This document shows, piece by piece, positions 31,463 to 44,454 of a stretch of DNA of 64,000 nucleotides. The notes beneath the pieces were generated by a model. It did not search any database and had not been told where the DNA came from. It was given only the letters and a program-made list of their open reading frames with translations. The position numbers and the translations under genes were made by a program. Source of the stretch: Xestospongia bergquistia (taxonomy: Eukaryota > Porifera > Demospongiae > Haplosclerida > Petrosiidae). Position 1 is the first letter of the stretch. Every line of letters starts with the position of its first letter. The DNA lies in contig OZ014413.1 of assembly GCA_963965975.1 (NCBI GenBank), positions 8,830,101 to 8,894,100 of the forward strand. The letters run 5' to 3'.

Positions 31463-34400
31463 ATGAAGTGGCTTATGTTGGTACTTCTCTTTCACTTACT
31501 ACCGATATGTAGTAAATGTAATAAGGTAATCAATATTACTTCACAAGATTGTCTCCTCCAGTTATACTTGTGTCATCACTATCATTACACTGGTGACACT
31601 ACTTTTCTCCTCCTGGATACTGTCTACAATATTAGTGGTAATGGGAGTATGTGTACCATTAATACCAACTACTCACTTACCATACAAGGTAACAACACAA
31701 TGGCTACTATTCAATGTATCTCTTCTACATATATTAACACTACCCATCCAACTATTGGATTTGCTTTCACTGGAAGTAGTAGTCTGACTCTACAGGGAGT
31801 GACATTTACTGGTTGTGGTGCTAATCTTACTACACTTGATAAGGAACAACTCGCCATTATTAACTCTACTAGTTCTCTTGTCTACTTCACACAATATCAT
31901 GCTGCTGTACTGGTTTTCACTGAGATCAGTCATCTTGTTATGAAAGATGTGAGTATATCCCAGTACTATGGGTTTGCTATTGTAGCTGTTGATTTTCCTA
32001 ATGGTACTTTGGAATCTGTTAAAATAACTGCTTCACAAGGTATTGATAAGGGAACAAAATACAAAAATGGGCACAGTGTTGGTAGTGAAGTGTTGGTAAT
32101 GTATCAAGATTTGCCTAAAATACTCTCCTATACAAGCAAACATAAGTTAATAATTAAAAATTCTATTTTTTCATACAATTTTGATTACATAGCCTCCTCA
32201 GGATATGCATGTGTTACAGATCTCTACAATGTTTCTATGGTCACAGATTTTTATAAACCAGTTATCAATGCTGCAGGACTTACAATATTTTACATTGGAA
32301 ACAATGCCAAAACTGATATTACTATATCAAATTGTAAATTCAATGACAATTTTGGTTCTGTAGCAGGAGCAATACTTGTATTATATCTAAATTCAATAAT
32401 TCACTCACAGACTGTTGTAAAAAATTCAAAGTTTGACTCAAATGGGAGTGATCGAAATTGTCACGGAAGCGATCTTGTGTTATTCTTTAATAGACTTTTC
32501 AAGTCATCATTAATTGCTACCAATGAAAAACATTGTCCTCTACAGGTAATTGATGTTCAATTTACATTTTCAATGGGAAATGATTTTAAACAGTTAGGTG
32601 CTGTTTTTATTGCTGCCAAGAATGTTAAGGAAAGACCAATGTGTTTTAAATTTTCTCATGTTACCTTTAGGGAAACCAAGCATCAATATCTGGATCTTGT
32701 ATCTATGCAGTTTCATTTCCATTAACAGAGAGAAATGAAATATCTTTTTTATTAGAGTCTATTAAAGCATACAAAAATGGGATATTCAATAAAAATATCA
32801 TGTTGTCAACTTTTTTACCAGCCAGCCTCTTCAAATTTTTACATATCAACATAATTTTAATAAAAGGATCCTTACAAAGTCCTAGTAAATTTTCTTTTAA
32901 CTATGGTACAGTTATACAGGCTATTCAATCTGATATTACTCTAGAGGGACATATTGTCTTTCATAACAATACAAGTATTAATGGAGGTGCTATTATGTTA
33001 ATAGGAGATAGTGTCATTTATCTCACTCAAGGACTTCGAGCTAACTTTACAAATAACAATGCTCTATCTAGTGGAGGAGCAATATATGATCATAGTAGCA
33101 CATTTGATGAGAGTTATTATTGTACTTTTCAAGTTAACACTACACAATATGATGATATAACAGTGTTATTTGAAAACAATGAAGCAACAGTTACTGGTAA
33201 TTCTATCTTTTCACCAAAATTATATGATTGTTTTATGAGTAAGAAAAAGGTTGATTCCAAAATAGCTACAGAAATTTATAATACTACTTTCACTTTTATA
33301 TCAAATGATAACTCTCAACTTTCTACTACTCCAATAAAGTTAGTTAATTGTCGCTTCCACGATTCTTCAATACCTTATACATTAAATGTTTATCCTGGAC
33401 AGACTGGTAATTTTTTAATGGGTGCTATTGATGCTGTAGGACACCACAGTTATTCAATTGTTAATATAGCAGCAGTTAAGAAAAAAAAGGACTCTGGGTT
33501 TACACACATCAACTGGTGGTTCTCAGAAAGAGAAGATACACAAGTTATACAAGAAACTGATAACTGTACTCTCATTAATATAACTATACATACCAATGAT
33601 CATAGAACATTGGATAAGCCCCAATATGGTGCCCTATTATTAACTGTTCCCAGTATTGCTAATATAACAGTTGTTTATATCAATTTAAAATCTTGTCCAC
33701 CTGGTTTTGAATTGAGCTTGAAAACTGGTTCATGCATTTGCTCACATATGTTATCATCATTAAATATTGTTGGCTACACTCCTAACTGTAGTATTAATAC
33801 TAGAACATTTAACAGGCCAGCTCAATCAAATTCATGGGCTGGAGTTAGCAATGATAAATCATTAGCCTTTCTTTTTTCATCGCATTGTCCACATGGATTC
33901 TGTAACAATAAAGTTATTTTCGATGTTTTTCAATACAACTATAGCTCATTTAGACTTACGACTAAAGATTTTTCCATAAATTCATCATTGTGTCTTAACA
34001 ATAGAGAAGGAATTTTGTGCAGCAAATGTTCTATTGTTAATGGGGCTAATTACAGTGTGGTGTTTGGTTCTACAGAATGTAGATATTGTAGTAACTGGTG
34101 GTTGCTGACAATAGTCCTCTATGCAGTAGCTGGTCCCCTCCTCATTTACCTGTTATTTGCTCTCAGACTCACGTTAACAACTGGTACATTCAATGGAATT
34201 ATATTCTATACTCAAGTGGCTAATGCTGGCTTATATGATGTTTTGTCTAGTCGATGTTACAACATTACAAGTTTTGCAATGTTTTTTATTTCTATTATGA
34301 ATCTGAATCTTGGTTTCCCTCTGTGTTTTTACAATGGAATGACAGAGTTTTGGAAAGCTGGTCTCAGTTTAGTATTTCCACTCTATCTCCTGACAATAGT

Positions 34401-35297
34401 TGTTGTCCTCATTATCCTCAGTCGTTTTTCTCTAAGGCTTTCTAATAAAATGGTTGACTCCTCAGTTCAAGTACTAGTTACTGTTGTACACCTCTCCTTC
34501 TCAAAATTACTACTAGCACTTTTTGATGCCTTCATACCTGTCAAGTTATACAACAGTAGTATGAATAAATCCAAAAATATTTGGTTCTATGATGGCAGTG
34601 TTACATATGGTGACACAAGCCACAAGAAGTTAATGATAGTAACATCAATGGTAGTTGGTATCTTTATAATACCTTACATGTTAATAATTCTAACTGGTCG
34701 TCTACTAATGAAATCTAACAAGATAAGAGAATACCTTCGACCAATATATGAAGCTATCCATGCTCCTTATAAATACAACAAACAATATTGGTTTACTGCT
34801 AGACAACTACTGTTAATATTTGAGTACATTATGTATACTACTTATCGTGGCAGTAATATTTTACTTCCTTTCTCTGCTGTTCTACCCATTTATCTCATAT
34901 TTGTCACTGTTCAAGCTCATTTAAATCCATTTAAAAATAAACTAATAAACCTTTTAGATCTTTCTGTAATGATCAGCTATGGTATGTTTTTATGCATTAA
35001 TTGGTACTTAATTGGTGAGGACAACCTTTGCACAGCAGCAATATTTGATGCCATATTTGTATATATACTGATGTTTACTTTCTCTGTAGTTGTGTTCTAT
35101 CATATAGTGTTAGTTACTGGACAACAAGCTCGTTTTATAGGTTACATCAATGTTGTTCAAAACTTAATAAAGAAAATGACCCAATGTCTTAAGAACTCTC
35201 AGACAGAATCACATAGCAGACAATTTAGAGAAGACATTAACTCCTCATTTTTGATGATAGCTACTCTGAATATCGTGAGCCACTTATGAGTCCATAA
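31463..35297 (+). pseudogene. U7: near-complete receptor copy with two 1-base frameshifts
   Basis: The frame from MKWLMLVLLFHLLPICS is open to about residue 402. A missing base near 32668 (AGGGAAACC where the copy at 51824 has AAGGGAAACC) then throws it out of frame; the ancestral reading resumes as NQASISGSCIYAVSF and is open again to the tail. A second missing base in a T run at 35248-35252 (five T where other copies have six) changes SSFFDDSYSEYREPL into SSFLMIATLNIVSHL, ending at 35289 instead of 35297. All domains are otherwise present. The second shift alone would only replace the last ~15 residues. The upstream ATG at 31415 is not the family start. Both lesions are single-base and could be real or assembly errors. 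Confidence 0.75.
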
Positions 35298-36589
35298 CAA
35301 AGTTTATATTAATTACAATGTGAATGGAGTATTTCATTTCTTTGTTTTATAATTTATTTTTCAGACTAAGGTTGTGTTCATTAATATAAGTAGTGTGGAG
35401 TTATTATTATAAAAACTTTTTGTTTCATTTTCCTTTTTAAATTGTAATCAAAACTGAACATTTAGTTTATATGTATTGTAGTGATCAACTATTTATATAG
35501 TTTTACAGAAAATAATAACTTGTTAATATTCTACACACTTTGATACAAATATTCTAGTGTTCTTGGCCATGTTCTGGTGCTCATAGTAGTTTAATGGAAG
35601 GAATAATTATTTTCTTTTTGACAGTAATGTCTTCAATACAGTTTAAGTACAGTAAGTTTACTTACACTTTCTATACTGAATGCTGCAATAGTCTTTTTTC
35701 TAATAGCATTGTTTTTGATATTCAACAACAATTCAAACATCATTAATGATTTGAAATCACTACCTTCATTTAGTAATCTAATATGATATTTAATCTGGGG
35801 AGTACATCATATATATACCAGTTAATACCAAACTGATATGCTTGTTAACTTATGAATATTCATTTAAAAACGTATCAAACTATATGGCACTGCCAATAGC
35901 ACAAGACATTTGATGGGTAGGTCATGAATATTGCTATTGCTATTAAGCATGAACAAACATTCTCCACTCCAATACTGTATGCTATTTAATGCACTTGTGT
36001 AAATGATATTGGAACAATAGACAAAGTAGAAAAATGTCAGTCCCAAACAAACAGCTGTTACATGTTAGTAAATAATAAGTATCTTCTTAGAGCGGTGAGG
36101 AGAGGAAAGACGTAGGTTCTCCATTTTTTGTGTTACAAGAGAGAAAGAGAGAGAGCACTGTAGATGTTCCTAAAATTTGAATAGGTCATTTTCATTGTAG
36201 GAGAATAGATAAGTGAGTTATTTTGAGAATAATAACTATCTGTTCATCATTGATCCATCCATGCCTATGTGTCCAGTGATGCATATATACTACATCCATC
36301 AATCCTTTTATATGTCCATTCATACATTTAATATTTCTCTATAAGCATGTGTTTTAATCTATATCCACAAATGAATTTATCCATCCACCATATTGTCTAT
36401 AACATACAATACTGTCTGGTTCATGTTGGCATAGTTCCATACACAGTCACTATGAAATATAGTTATCCTTCTAAAGTTCTAGAAAAAGATCATTATTAAT
36501 TCAACATTGAATGTAACAGAAGATAATACTAGAAGAATAAAGACTAAACTTATAATCTCTTTGACAGCTCATTTCACTGCAGTCTACTC
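35298..36589 (+). other. Intergenic region, no gene seen
   Basis: The first ~340 bp are related to the U5 3' flank. The rest is AT-rich and unique in this window, with a short GA-rich tract near 36137-36157 and CATCCAT-type simple sequence near 36250-36390. A 60-codon minus-strand frame at 35864-36046 has no support. Confidence 0.4.
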
Positions 36590-37120
36590 TAGAGAATGTG
36601 TATCTTTCCATATAAAAAATATCATAATCAAATACAAAATGTTATTGTTTAAGTAATGTAGCAATTGTCTTACAAACAAGAAAATTGTAGATACATTTCA
36701 GTAACATCAAAATATAATTGTAATTAAATATATAAAAACTTTTTTTCTAAAGATAGTAGCAAAAAAATTATTTTCAGTTACCATACAAATCTTCAGCTAG
36801 TTTACAAAATAATTTATAATTAAGATTGTATTCATGAAATATTATAAATGTTAGAATTATAAATGTTGTGACAACAAGCCCTATTAGATCAATAAATTGT
36901 TTGGCAAATCGATTCTTTACAATTAAGAAAGTTGATACTTTCAAAATCCTTTCATATAAAGATCTGCTTTTCAAAAAACATAATATAATATATATTAAAA
37001 TAAACATTGTGTATCAACAATCTCTCAAAAAGGAAAAATATCAGGTATTATAGATTTGGTGAAAAAGACATTCAAAACCTGGTCAAGATTCATACCTGGA
37101 TCAAGTAGATCACTGATAAC
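36590..37120 (+). promoter_or_regulatory. Upstream module class P3 before U8
   Basis: This is collinear with 24000-24497. CCTATTAGATCAATAAATTG lies at about 36880, CATATAAA at about 36953, TATTATAGAT at about 37046, and ATACCTGGATCAAGTAGATC just before the ATG. A minus-strand frame of 77 codons (36774-37007) covers the most conserved part and includes KQFIDLIGLVVTTFIIL. Confidence 0.4.
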
Positions 37121-40100
37121 ATGAAGTGGCTTATGTTGGTAGTCCACTTTCACTTACTACTGATATATAGTAAATGTAATAAGGTAATCAATATTACTTC
37201 ACAAGATCATCTACAGTTATACTTGTGTCATCATTATAATTACACTGGTGACACTATTCTTCTCCTCCTGGATACTCTCTACAATATTGGTGGTAATGGG
37301 AGTATGTGTATCATTAATACCAACTACTCACTTACCATACAAGGTAACCAATCAATGGCTACTATTCAATGTATCTCTTCTACTTACATTAACACTACCT
37401 ATCCAACTATTGGATTTACCTTCACTGGAAGTAGTAGTCTGACTCTACAGAGAGTGAGATTTACTGGTTGTGGTGCTAGCCTTACTACACTTGATAAGGA
37501 ACAACTTGAAATTATTAACTCTTCTAGTTCTCTTGTCTACTTCACACAATATCATGCTGCTGTACTGGTGTTCACTGAGATCAGTTATCTTACAATGAAA
37601 GATGTGAGTATGTCCCTGTACTATGGGTTTGCTATTATAGCTGTTAACTTTCCTAATGGCACTTTGGACTCTATTACTATAACTACTTCTTTAAGCATTC
37701 AAGTGGCATCTCAAAGTAACTACAGTGTTGGTAGCGGAATGTTGATATTATATAATAATTTAAACTCTGATATAAGTCAAGTAAAGATTACAGACTCAAT
37801 ATTCATGCACAATTATGAATACATAGTCTCTCCTGGATTAATGTGTGCTACTGACTTCTATAATTCTGCTATTAATAAAATAACTCCTAAACCAGTTATC
37901 AATGCTGCAGGACTTACAATACTCTATACTCAAAATGGCACTAATGCTCAAGTTAATATATCACAATGTAATTTTACAGACAATATTGGTTCAATAGCTG
38001 GAGCAATGTTAGTATTACATCTAAATACAAGAACACACTCACAGACTGTCATTCACAATGACTCGGTGTTTGACACTAATGGCAGTAAGCACGAATGTTA
38101 TGGAAGTGATTTTCAATTTATTATGTTCTTTGATCAGATGTCAAAAAATTTACCACTACTTAAAAACAAAGTTTATTATCCCTTCTTAGTAAGTGATGTG
38201 GTGTTTACTGCTACAAATTCCACCTTTGATATCAATAAATTTCAAATGGGTGCTGTGTATATGGCTATTGTTAATGTTAAAAAATATTCTATGACTTTCA
38301 AGCTTTCCAATGTTACTTTTAAAAACAAAGATACTTTAAATTCTTCATCTTGTATTTTTGCAGCTTCATATCCCCCAGTGGAAAACAATATACATTTCGT
38401 AATGAATTCTGTGAAAGTATATAATAATGGAATCCAAAATAAATTCTTTGCAGAGTCAATCATCTCACCACTTAGCCTCTTTCATTTATCAGATATTAAT
38501 ACTATAACTATAACTGGATTGACAGCAAATCCTAGTAATTTTTCATCTAATTATGGTAGGGTATTTTTGACAGCTAGATCTGATATTACTTTAGTGGGAT
38601 ATATAGTATTTTACAACAATACAGGTCCTTATGGAGCAGCTATTATGTTATTAGGAAATAGTGTCATTCATCTCACTCAAGGACTTCGAGCTAACTTCAT
38701 AAACAATAAAGCTCTGTGTAGTGGAGGAGCGATATATGCATCAGACAGTACATTTGATGTAACACAGTGTACATTTCAAGTTAATTTATCAAATTATGAC
38801 AACATATCAGTATTTCTTACTAATAATACAGCTACAGTTGCTGGTAACTCTGTCTACTTATCAAAACTATATAACTGTTACATTGATAATAAATATATTA
38901 CTTCAACAAAGATTTATGATGCAATTTTCAACAATAACACTCAAGACATTTCTACTACTCCAGTGAAGTTGACTATGTGTGACTCATACAATTCTGATAC
39001 TTATCCTGGACAGAAAATTAATTTTTCAATGGCTGCTATTGATGCTATAGGTCACCATAGTTATTCTATCATTACTGTAACAGCAGTAAAGAAAACACTT
39101 GTGGAACTTACTCACATTAACTGGTGGTTTTCAGAGAGAGAAAATACACAAGTTATAAGTGAAACTGATCACTGTACTCTCATTAATGTAACTATACATA
39201 CTAACGATCCCAGTATATTGCCTTATCAAGGTAACCTCCTATTCACAATACCCAGTATAATAGACATGACAGTTGTTAACATAAATTTAAAAACTTGTCC
39301 ACCTGGTTTTGAATTAGATACTGTAACAGGATCTTGCATCTGTTCCAAAGTCATCTCATCATTTAACATTAATGGATACATTCCTAACTGTAATATCAAT
39401 ACTAGAACATTAAACAGACCAACTACAACATCATGGGCTGGTACAGTACAAGTTAATAATATGACATCATTCAATTTCCTCTTAACTTTATATTGCAATT
39501 ATGGATACTGCAATGTTGGCCCTAATCTTGAGATTTTTCTTTATAATAGTAAAGATGGAAAGTTTGTACATACCTCCAAAGATTTATCACATCATTCATC
39601 ATTGTGTCATAACAATAGAGAAGGAATTTGTGCAGCAAATGTTCTGTTGTTAATGGTATTAATTACAGTGTAGTGTTTGGTTCTCCAGAATGTAGACATT
39701 GTAGTAATTGGTGGTTGTGGACACTAGTCTTCTATGCACTAGCTGGTCCATTCCTCGTTTACTTGTTATATACTCTCAGACTTACATTAACAACTGGTAC
39801 ATTCAATGGAATTATATTCTATGCTCAGGCTGCTAATGTGGGGATACTAGATTTGTTGAGTGCTTACAATGGGAAAATGGAAGTAGTGAGAAAAATATCA
39901 ATTGTTTTACTTTCACTTCTAAATCTTGGACTTGGATTTCCTCTATGTTTTTACAATGGGATGACAGAGTTATGGAAAACTGATATCAGTTTATTATTTC
40001 CACTCTATCTCCTGACAATAGTTGTTCTCATTATCCTCAGTCGTTATTCTCTAAGGCTTTCTAACAGAATAGCTCATTCCTCAGTTCAAGTATTAGTTAC

Positions 40101-40911
40101 TGTTGTACACCTCTCCTTTGGAAAACTTTTAGGTGCAATTATTAATGTCTTTACACCAGCTACAGTCTTTACTTCAAAAGAGAATTATACATTTTATGTT
40201 TGGTATTGGGATGGGTCTGTGGACTACGGTAGTAAAGAACATATTATCCTCATGATAACCACATCATTGGTTGTCTTTCCTCTCCTCTTACCCTATGTTC
40301 TCCTTCTCGTTTTTACTAAACCTCTCAGACATTGGACATGCGCCAATGAATACACAAGGCCAGTACTTGAAGCTATCCATGCTCCATATAAGAATGGTAA
40401 GCAGTACTGGTTTGTAGCTCGCCTCTTACTTCTGATTATTATGTACATATTGTACAGTATTGAACCTTATGAACATACCGTTTATATTGCCATTGCCTCA
40501 GCACTGTTCTTTTTTATAATTGGTCAGGCAATGTTTAGACCATACAAGAGTAACTTTATTAACCTGTTAGACTGTTGGCTTCTCTTCAATCTTGCTTTTA
40601 TATACACCACAACATGGTATCATGGATATATGGAAGTAACAGTTTGTATCATCATAGCTATCCTCTTGTTCTTCATAACCTTCTTTATAATACTGGTCTA
40701 TCATGTCCTGTTTATAACAGGACAACTAAAGAAAGGAGAAAGAAAAGCACATGACATTTGTACAAGAATTAGTCAATGTTTCTCACGTTTTAATCAAAAT
40801 TATCAGTATCATAGTAAGAAAAGATCTCGTCGTTTACCACTACAAGACGCCAATGATTCTTTCTATGACTCATGTGATAACTATAGAGAGCCAATGTTGA
40901 ATTCATATTAA
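37121..40911 (+). pseudogene. U8: receptor copy with one 1-base frameshift, divergent membrane block
   Basis: Reading is open from MKWLMLVVHFHLLLIYS for about 835 codons and then shifts at 39627-39629, where GGAATTTGTGC has three T and the paralogue at 45998 has four (GGAATTTTGTGC). The ancestral frame continues from there (CSKCSVVNGINYSVVFGS) without further damage to EPMLNSY at 40911. It is the close twin of U9. From about 40115 onward the membrane block and tail differ strongly from the other copies: IINVFTPATVFTSKENYTF, then KPLRHWTCANEYTRPVLEA, and the tail SRRLPLQDANDSFYDSCDNY. It is a one-lesion pseudogene or a sequencing error in a T run. Confidence 0.75.
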
Positions 40912-41384
40912 TAGATAACATACATTTGTTAAGTTTACTATTTACTGTCTAATTGTCTACTCTTTAATTTACTTACATTTTTGATAATTTAGATCTCATC
41001 TATCATAATTATTTTTGCTATCAATTTTTATTGCATACAACTGTGTGACACATTACAATTATGGATATTATTGTTTATTGAATTTGTTGATATTGTTAAG
41101 CAAGTTGAATAAGTTGATGTATTTTTTGAACCAACATTTAGACAAATATTAATGACAATATTGAACTAGTTATGGTTATATTTGATTGTCAAAAAGAGAA
41201 CTGTTCCGGCTTTATTTGCTTAATTTTGATATTATATTAGTAATTATTGTACTCCATAAAATACCAAATAAAACATATTAAGCATCTAAATATGATCAAA
41301 TTAAAACCTGTAGCCTTTAATTATTTGGTGTCGTAAGTCAATAACATTAATGTAATAATAATATAATAATATAATAATCATATT
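40912..41384 (+). other. 3' flank of U8
   Basis: It is nearly identical to 49769-50235 after U9, including a TAATAATATAATAATATAAT stretch just before the receptor relic. It contains no gene. Confidence 0.5.
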
Positions 41385-42080
41385 TTATGCTCAGGTGGTT
41401 AGCGCTGGATTATTAAATCTTCTGTCTATTAAAGGTAGTCACAGTTTTCAACAATAGATATAGTCTTGGATTTTCTCTGGTTGTTTGCAATGTAATGAAT
41501 TAGTCATGCAAGCTGGTCTCAGTTTAATATTTCTTCTTTATCTACTGGCATTAGTTGTTGTCCTCAGTTGTTTTTCTCTAAGGCTTCATTAAAAATAGCT
41601 CACCCCTCAGTTGAAGTATTATTTACTGTTGTTCATCTTTCCTTCTCAAATTATTACTAGCAATTATTGATGTCTTCACACCTGTCCATATATACAATAA
41701 TACTATGAATGAATCAATAAATATTTGGTAAAATATGACAGCATTGCATTTGGAGAAGGTGATCATTTGGTGTTAATGATAGTGACATCCGTGATAGATT
41801 AATTTTTGATTGTCACTGCTCAAAAATAACAAACCTTTTAGATCTTTTTGTCATGGTCATATGGTCCCATTGTATGTACTAATTGGTACTTTATTTATTA
41901 GGACCAATATTATATATCTGGAATATTGAATATAACATTTGTATATATACTGATGTTTGCTTTCTTTGTAGCTGTACTCTATCATATAGTCTTTGTTACT
42001 GGACATTAAGCTTGTTTATAGCTTATATGAATGTTAAAACTTAATTAAGAACCAACGTCTTAGGAATTCTAAATATTATG
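41385..42080 (+). pseudogene. Receptor relic: decayed membrane block
   Basis: The sequence starts ATATTTTATGCTCAGGTGGT (IFYAQVV) and follows the family order with deletions and stops: SAGLLNLLSIK, then a degraded GFSLVVCN, LYLLALVVVLS, IAHPSVEVLFTVVHLSF, IDVFTPVHIYNNTMNES, then a jump to KNNKPFRSFCHGH-like sequence, and the last membrane segment FVYILMFAFFVAVLYHIVFV followed by GQ-like remnants. There is no ectodomain. The first part is duplicated at 50235-50750 after U9. Confidence 0.8.
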
Positions 42081-42604
42081 ATCCCTAATAAGCCCATAAC
42101 AATTGATACATTTGTCATTTTGCAAAAATAATATTATAGTCTATAACTTGATATATAAAAGCATCTGCAACAAATATAACTTTGATCTTCTAATTCTCAT
42201 TTAATTTTTTGATGTTTTTTCATCTTTTTGTCTTAAAATGACTTGCTAAGTTGATAAGTCAAAATAATCACATTAACAGAATTTAAAACCTCACACTCAT
42301 AGCTCCAAATGCAGTAGTAAACAGCAGTGTACAAAATATGTAAACTTCAAATTTACACTCTATTTACATAGATTTACCATCAATAGTTTACCACATACAA
42401 TACTTAAGGTTTACATTTAATTTACATGTAGTGTACTGACACTGCTAGTTTTCATTAATATACAAAGAGTGTAAACTTCATATGTACAATGCATTTACAT
42501 GAATTTACCAGGCATTCATAGTTTACAAAAGGCATACATGTGAGGTTATTTACATTTAATTAATGACTCATATTGTCCCACCTACTTAACTAGCCAAGGA
42601 GCAC

Positions 42605-44035
42605 ATGGCTAATGCTCGAAGTTTCTATAGCTCGTCTAGATCTCATAGTGGTCCAAGACACTTATCGTACTATACTGGTCCTATTTATAGAAACGGCAGC
42701 ACTCAAGAGAAAAATTCTTCTGTTCTGTCAAGCGATCCCGAGTTTTACAACCTCGTCAATTGAAGTTCAACGATCCTCCAGCTGGACAAGTAAACTAGAT
42801 AGAAGTATATAGCCCAGGAATGAAACTAGGAGCCATAGCAGAGGATTATAGTAGAGAAGAAAGTTCTAGTAATGAAGATTTAAATAGTTTTAATTTTGAA
42901 GACATTCCACTGAGATCATGTACTCAATTTTGTACTAATAGTTCAATACACTCACTTCTTGGCAATAGTGATATTGTAACAATCTTACAACAACAACAAG
43001 TGATACTACAGCAGGTTATTGAGGGTCAAAAAGCTTTTGAAATAAGACAAAATCAACTACAAGAAAAACTGACAACTTTACAGTCACAAATTGACAAACT
43101 GTCATCATCAACTACTCCTAGTTCAAGTAGCAATGATGGAAAAAGAAAGCGAGTAGTAACTTGTACATTGTCTGTAGGTTTACTTAAATTGTTATGTAGT
43201 ATTGTTAAAGGTTGTTGTTATTGTTAACAACAACCTTTTTTTCAGAACAAAGTTTATTTCATCCATAACAAATTAGAAAATCAATTTAAGGAATCAGAAT
43301 GGTAGATGATCGACATAATAATTATTGTTATAAGTTTGATTCCTAGATTTTCATCTGATTACACCAAAACTGTTAAAGTGTCTATTACTGAACAAATTCA
43401 AAGTCAACCAAGCTGCAAATTTTCATAAAAAGAAATAAAAAGTTAGACTAGCTGAAAAAATTATCTGATTGTTTTGAACATGTTTTTAGTGGCAGGCAGT
43501 AAGACGTTGTTGTGCTGTGCTTTCCTTGAGCATCAGTTTAGCAAGGGAGATTTTGTGGAGAATCAATCAAAACAGAGAAAATACAGATTACAACATGAAC
43601 GTGTGTGTATGTGTAATAATTATGAATTAACTTTAGAATATTATGCTAAAAGCTGAGACTATGTGCTACAGTATAATTAATTTTTTTTACAGAGATTCCA
43701 GAGACAAGCGTCAGTGACAACTGAAATGGAACTTGTTATACATAACTGAAGAATCATATAATCCTGAAAACCTTAATGGAATAACTGAACACAAATTATT
43801 GTGGTGTTCTGATAGTAAGCATTAAGAATCAATTATGTACACTGTTATTATGTTGTATGTAGAATTTAATGAGTTTATGAAAATTCTAGATGATCGGTTC
43901 AGTAACAAGCAAGCTAAGTCTCCTGCTAGTGAATTGGTTGCAAAGAAGATCAGAATGGAATGATCACCTTCTGCTACAGTTCCACCTAATGATGCACCAA
44001 AATGAGTAATAAAAACTGATACTGGTGAACATAGT
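42605..44035 (+). pseudogene. Decayed multi-exon coiled-coil gene inside the element
   Basis: The first exon begins MANARSFYSSSRSHSG. The frame shifts near 42760 (reading continues EVQRSSSWTSKLDRSI) and again near 42808 (reading continues SPGMKLGAIAEDYSREESSS). The open frame 42820-43173 has a glutamine-rich coiled coil (ILQQQQVILQQVIEGQKAFE, then LQEKLTTLQSQIDKL) and a basic KRKRVV. An intron of 72 bp (43174-43245; GTAGGT...TTTTTTTCAG) leads to NKVYFIHNKLENQFKESEW and a stop at 43303. Further coding-like pieces follow near 43530-43610 (KQRKYRLQHER), 43740-43815 (TEESYNPENLNGITEHKLLW) and 43862-44035 (FNEFMKILDDRFSNKQAKSP), with in-frame TGA codons. I do not recognise the family; a nuclear DNA- or chromatin-binding role would be a guess. 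Confidence 0.5.
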
Positions 44036-44402
44036 AATTATAATCATCACTTTGTACTCTTAGGTTGCCAGAAGTGTAACTCCCACTCATTAAATACATG
44101 TAATTAATATTTATGGTAATCTTTACATCTTACTGTAGCTGTTTGTGTGGACTACATATATCTCTTAATGAATTAAGGTATATTATTTGATTCATACTTT
44201 TTGATAACTTTTATAGGTGTTGTACAAATGTAGCCTCTTATGTCATCATTTATGAAAATTACAATATCTATTATCTATTAACACTCATTACTTATATACT
44301 CGGAGTAACAGCAACAAAGCGAGAGCTCTGTTCTTTCAATTCTGGTCTAACCTGCTCTGTCTAAACGATATTGAGCACTCTTCAACAGACTTAGATACTT
44401 TA

Positions 44403-44403
<1 letters not shown>

Positions 44404-44452
<49 letters not shown>
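44404..44452 (+). repeat. (TA)n microsatellite
   Basis: An uninterrupted TA dinucleotide run of about 49 bases inside the inserted element. It is likely polymorphic in length. Confidence 0.95.

Positions 44453-44454
<2 letters not shown>

Noticed and set aside
43474..43656. Stand-alone small gene at 43474-43656
   Set aside because: Its middle part (KQRKYRLQHER) fits as one decayed exon of the element's multi-exon gene, so it is not listed as an independent gene.
44404..44452. CRISPR-like or functional array in the repetitive TA region
   Set aside because: It is a plain dinucleotide microsatellite without spacers.
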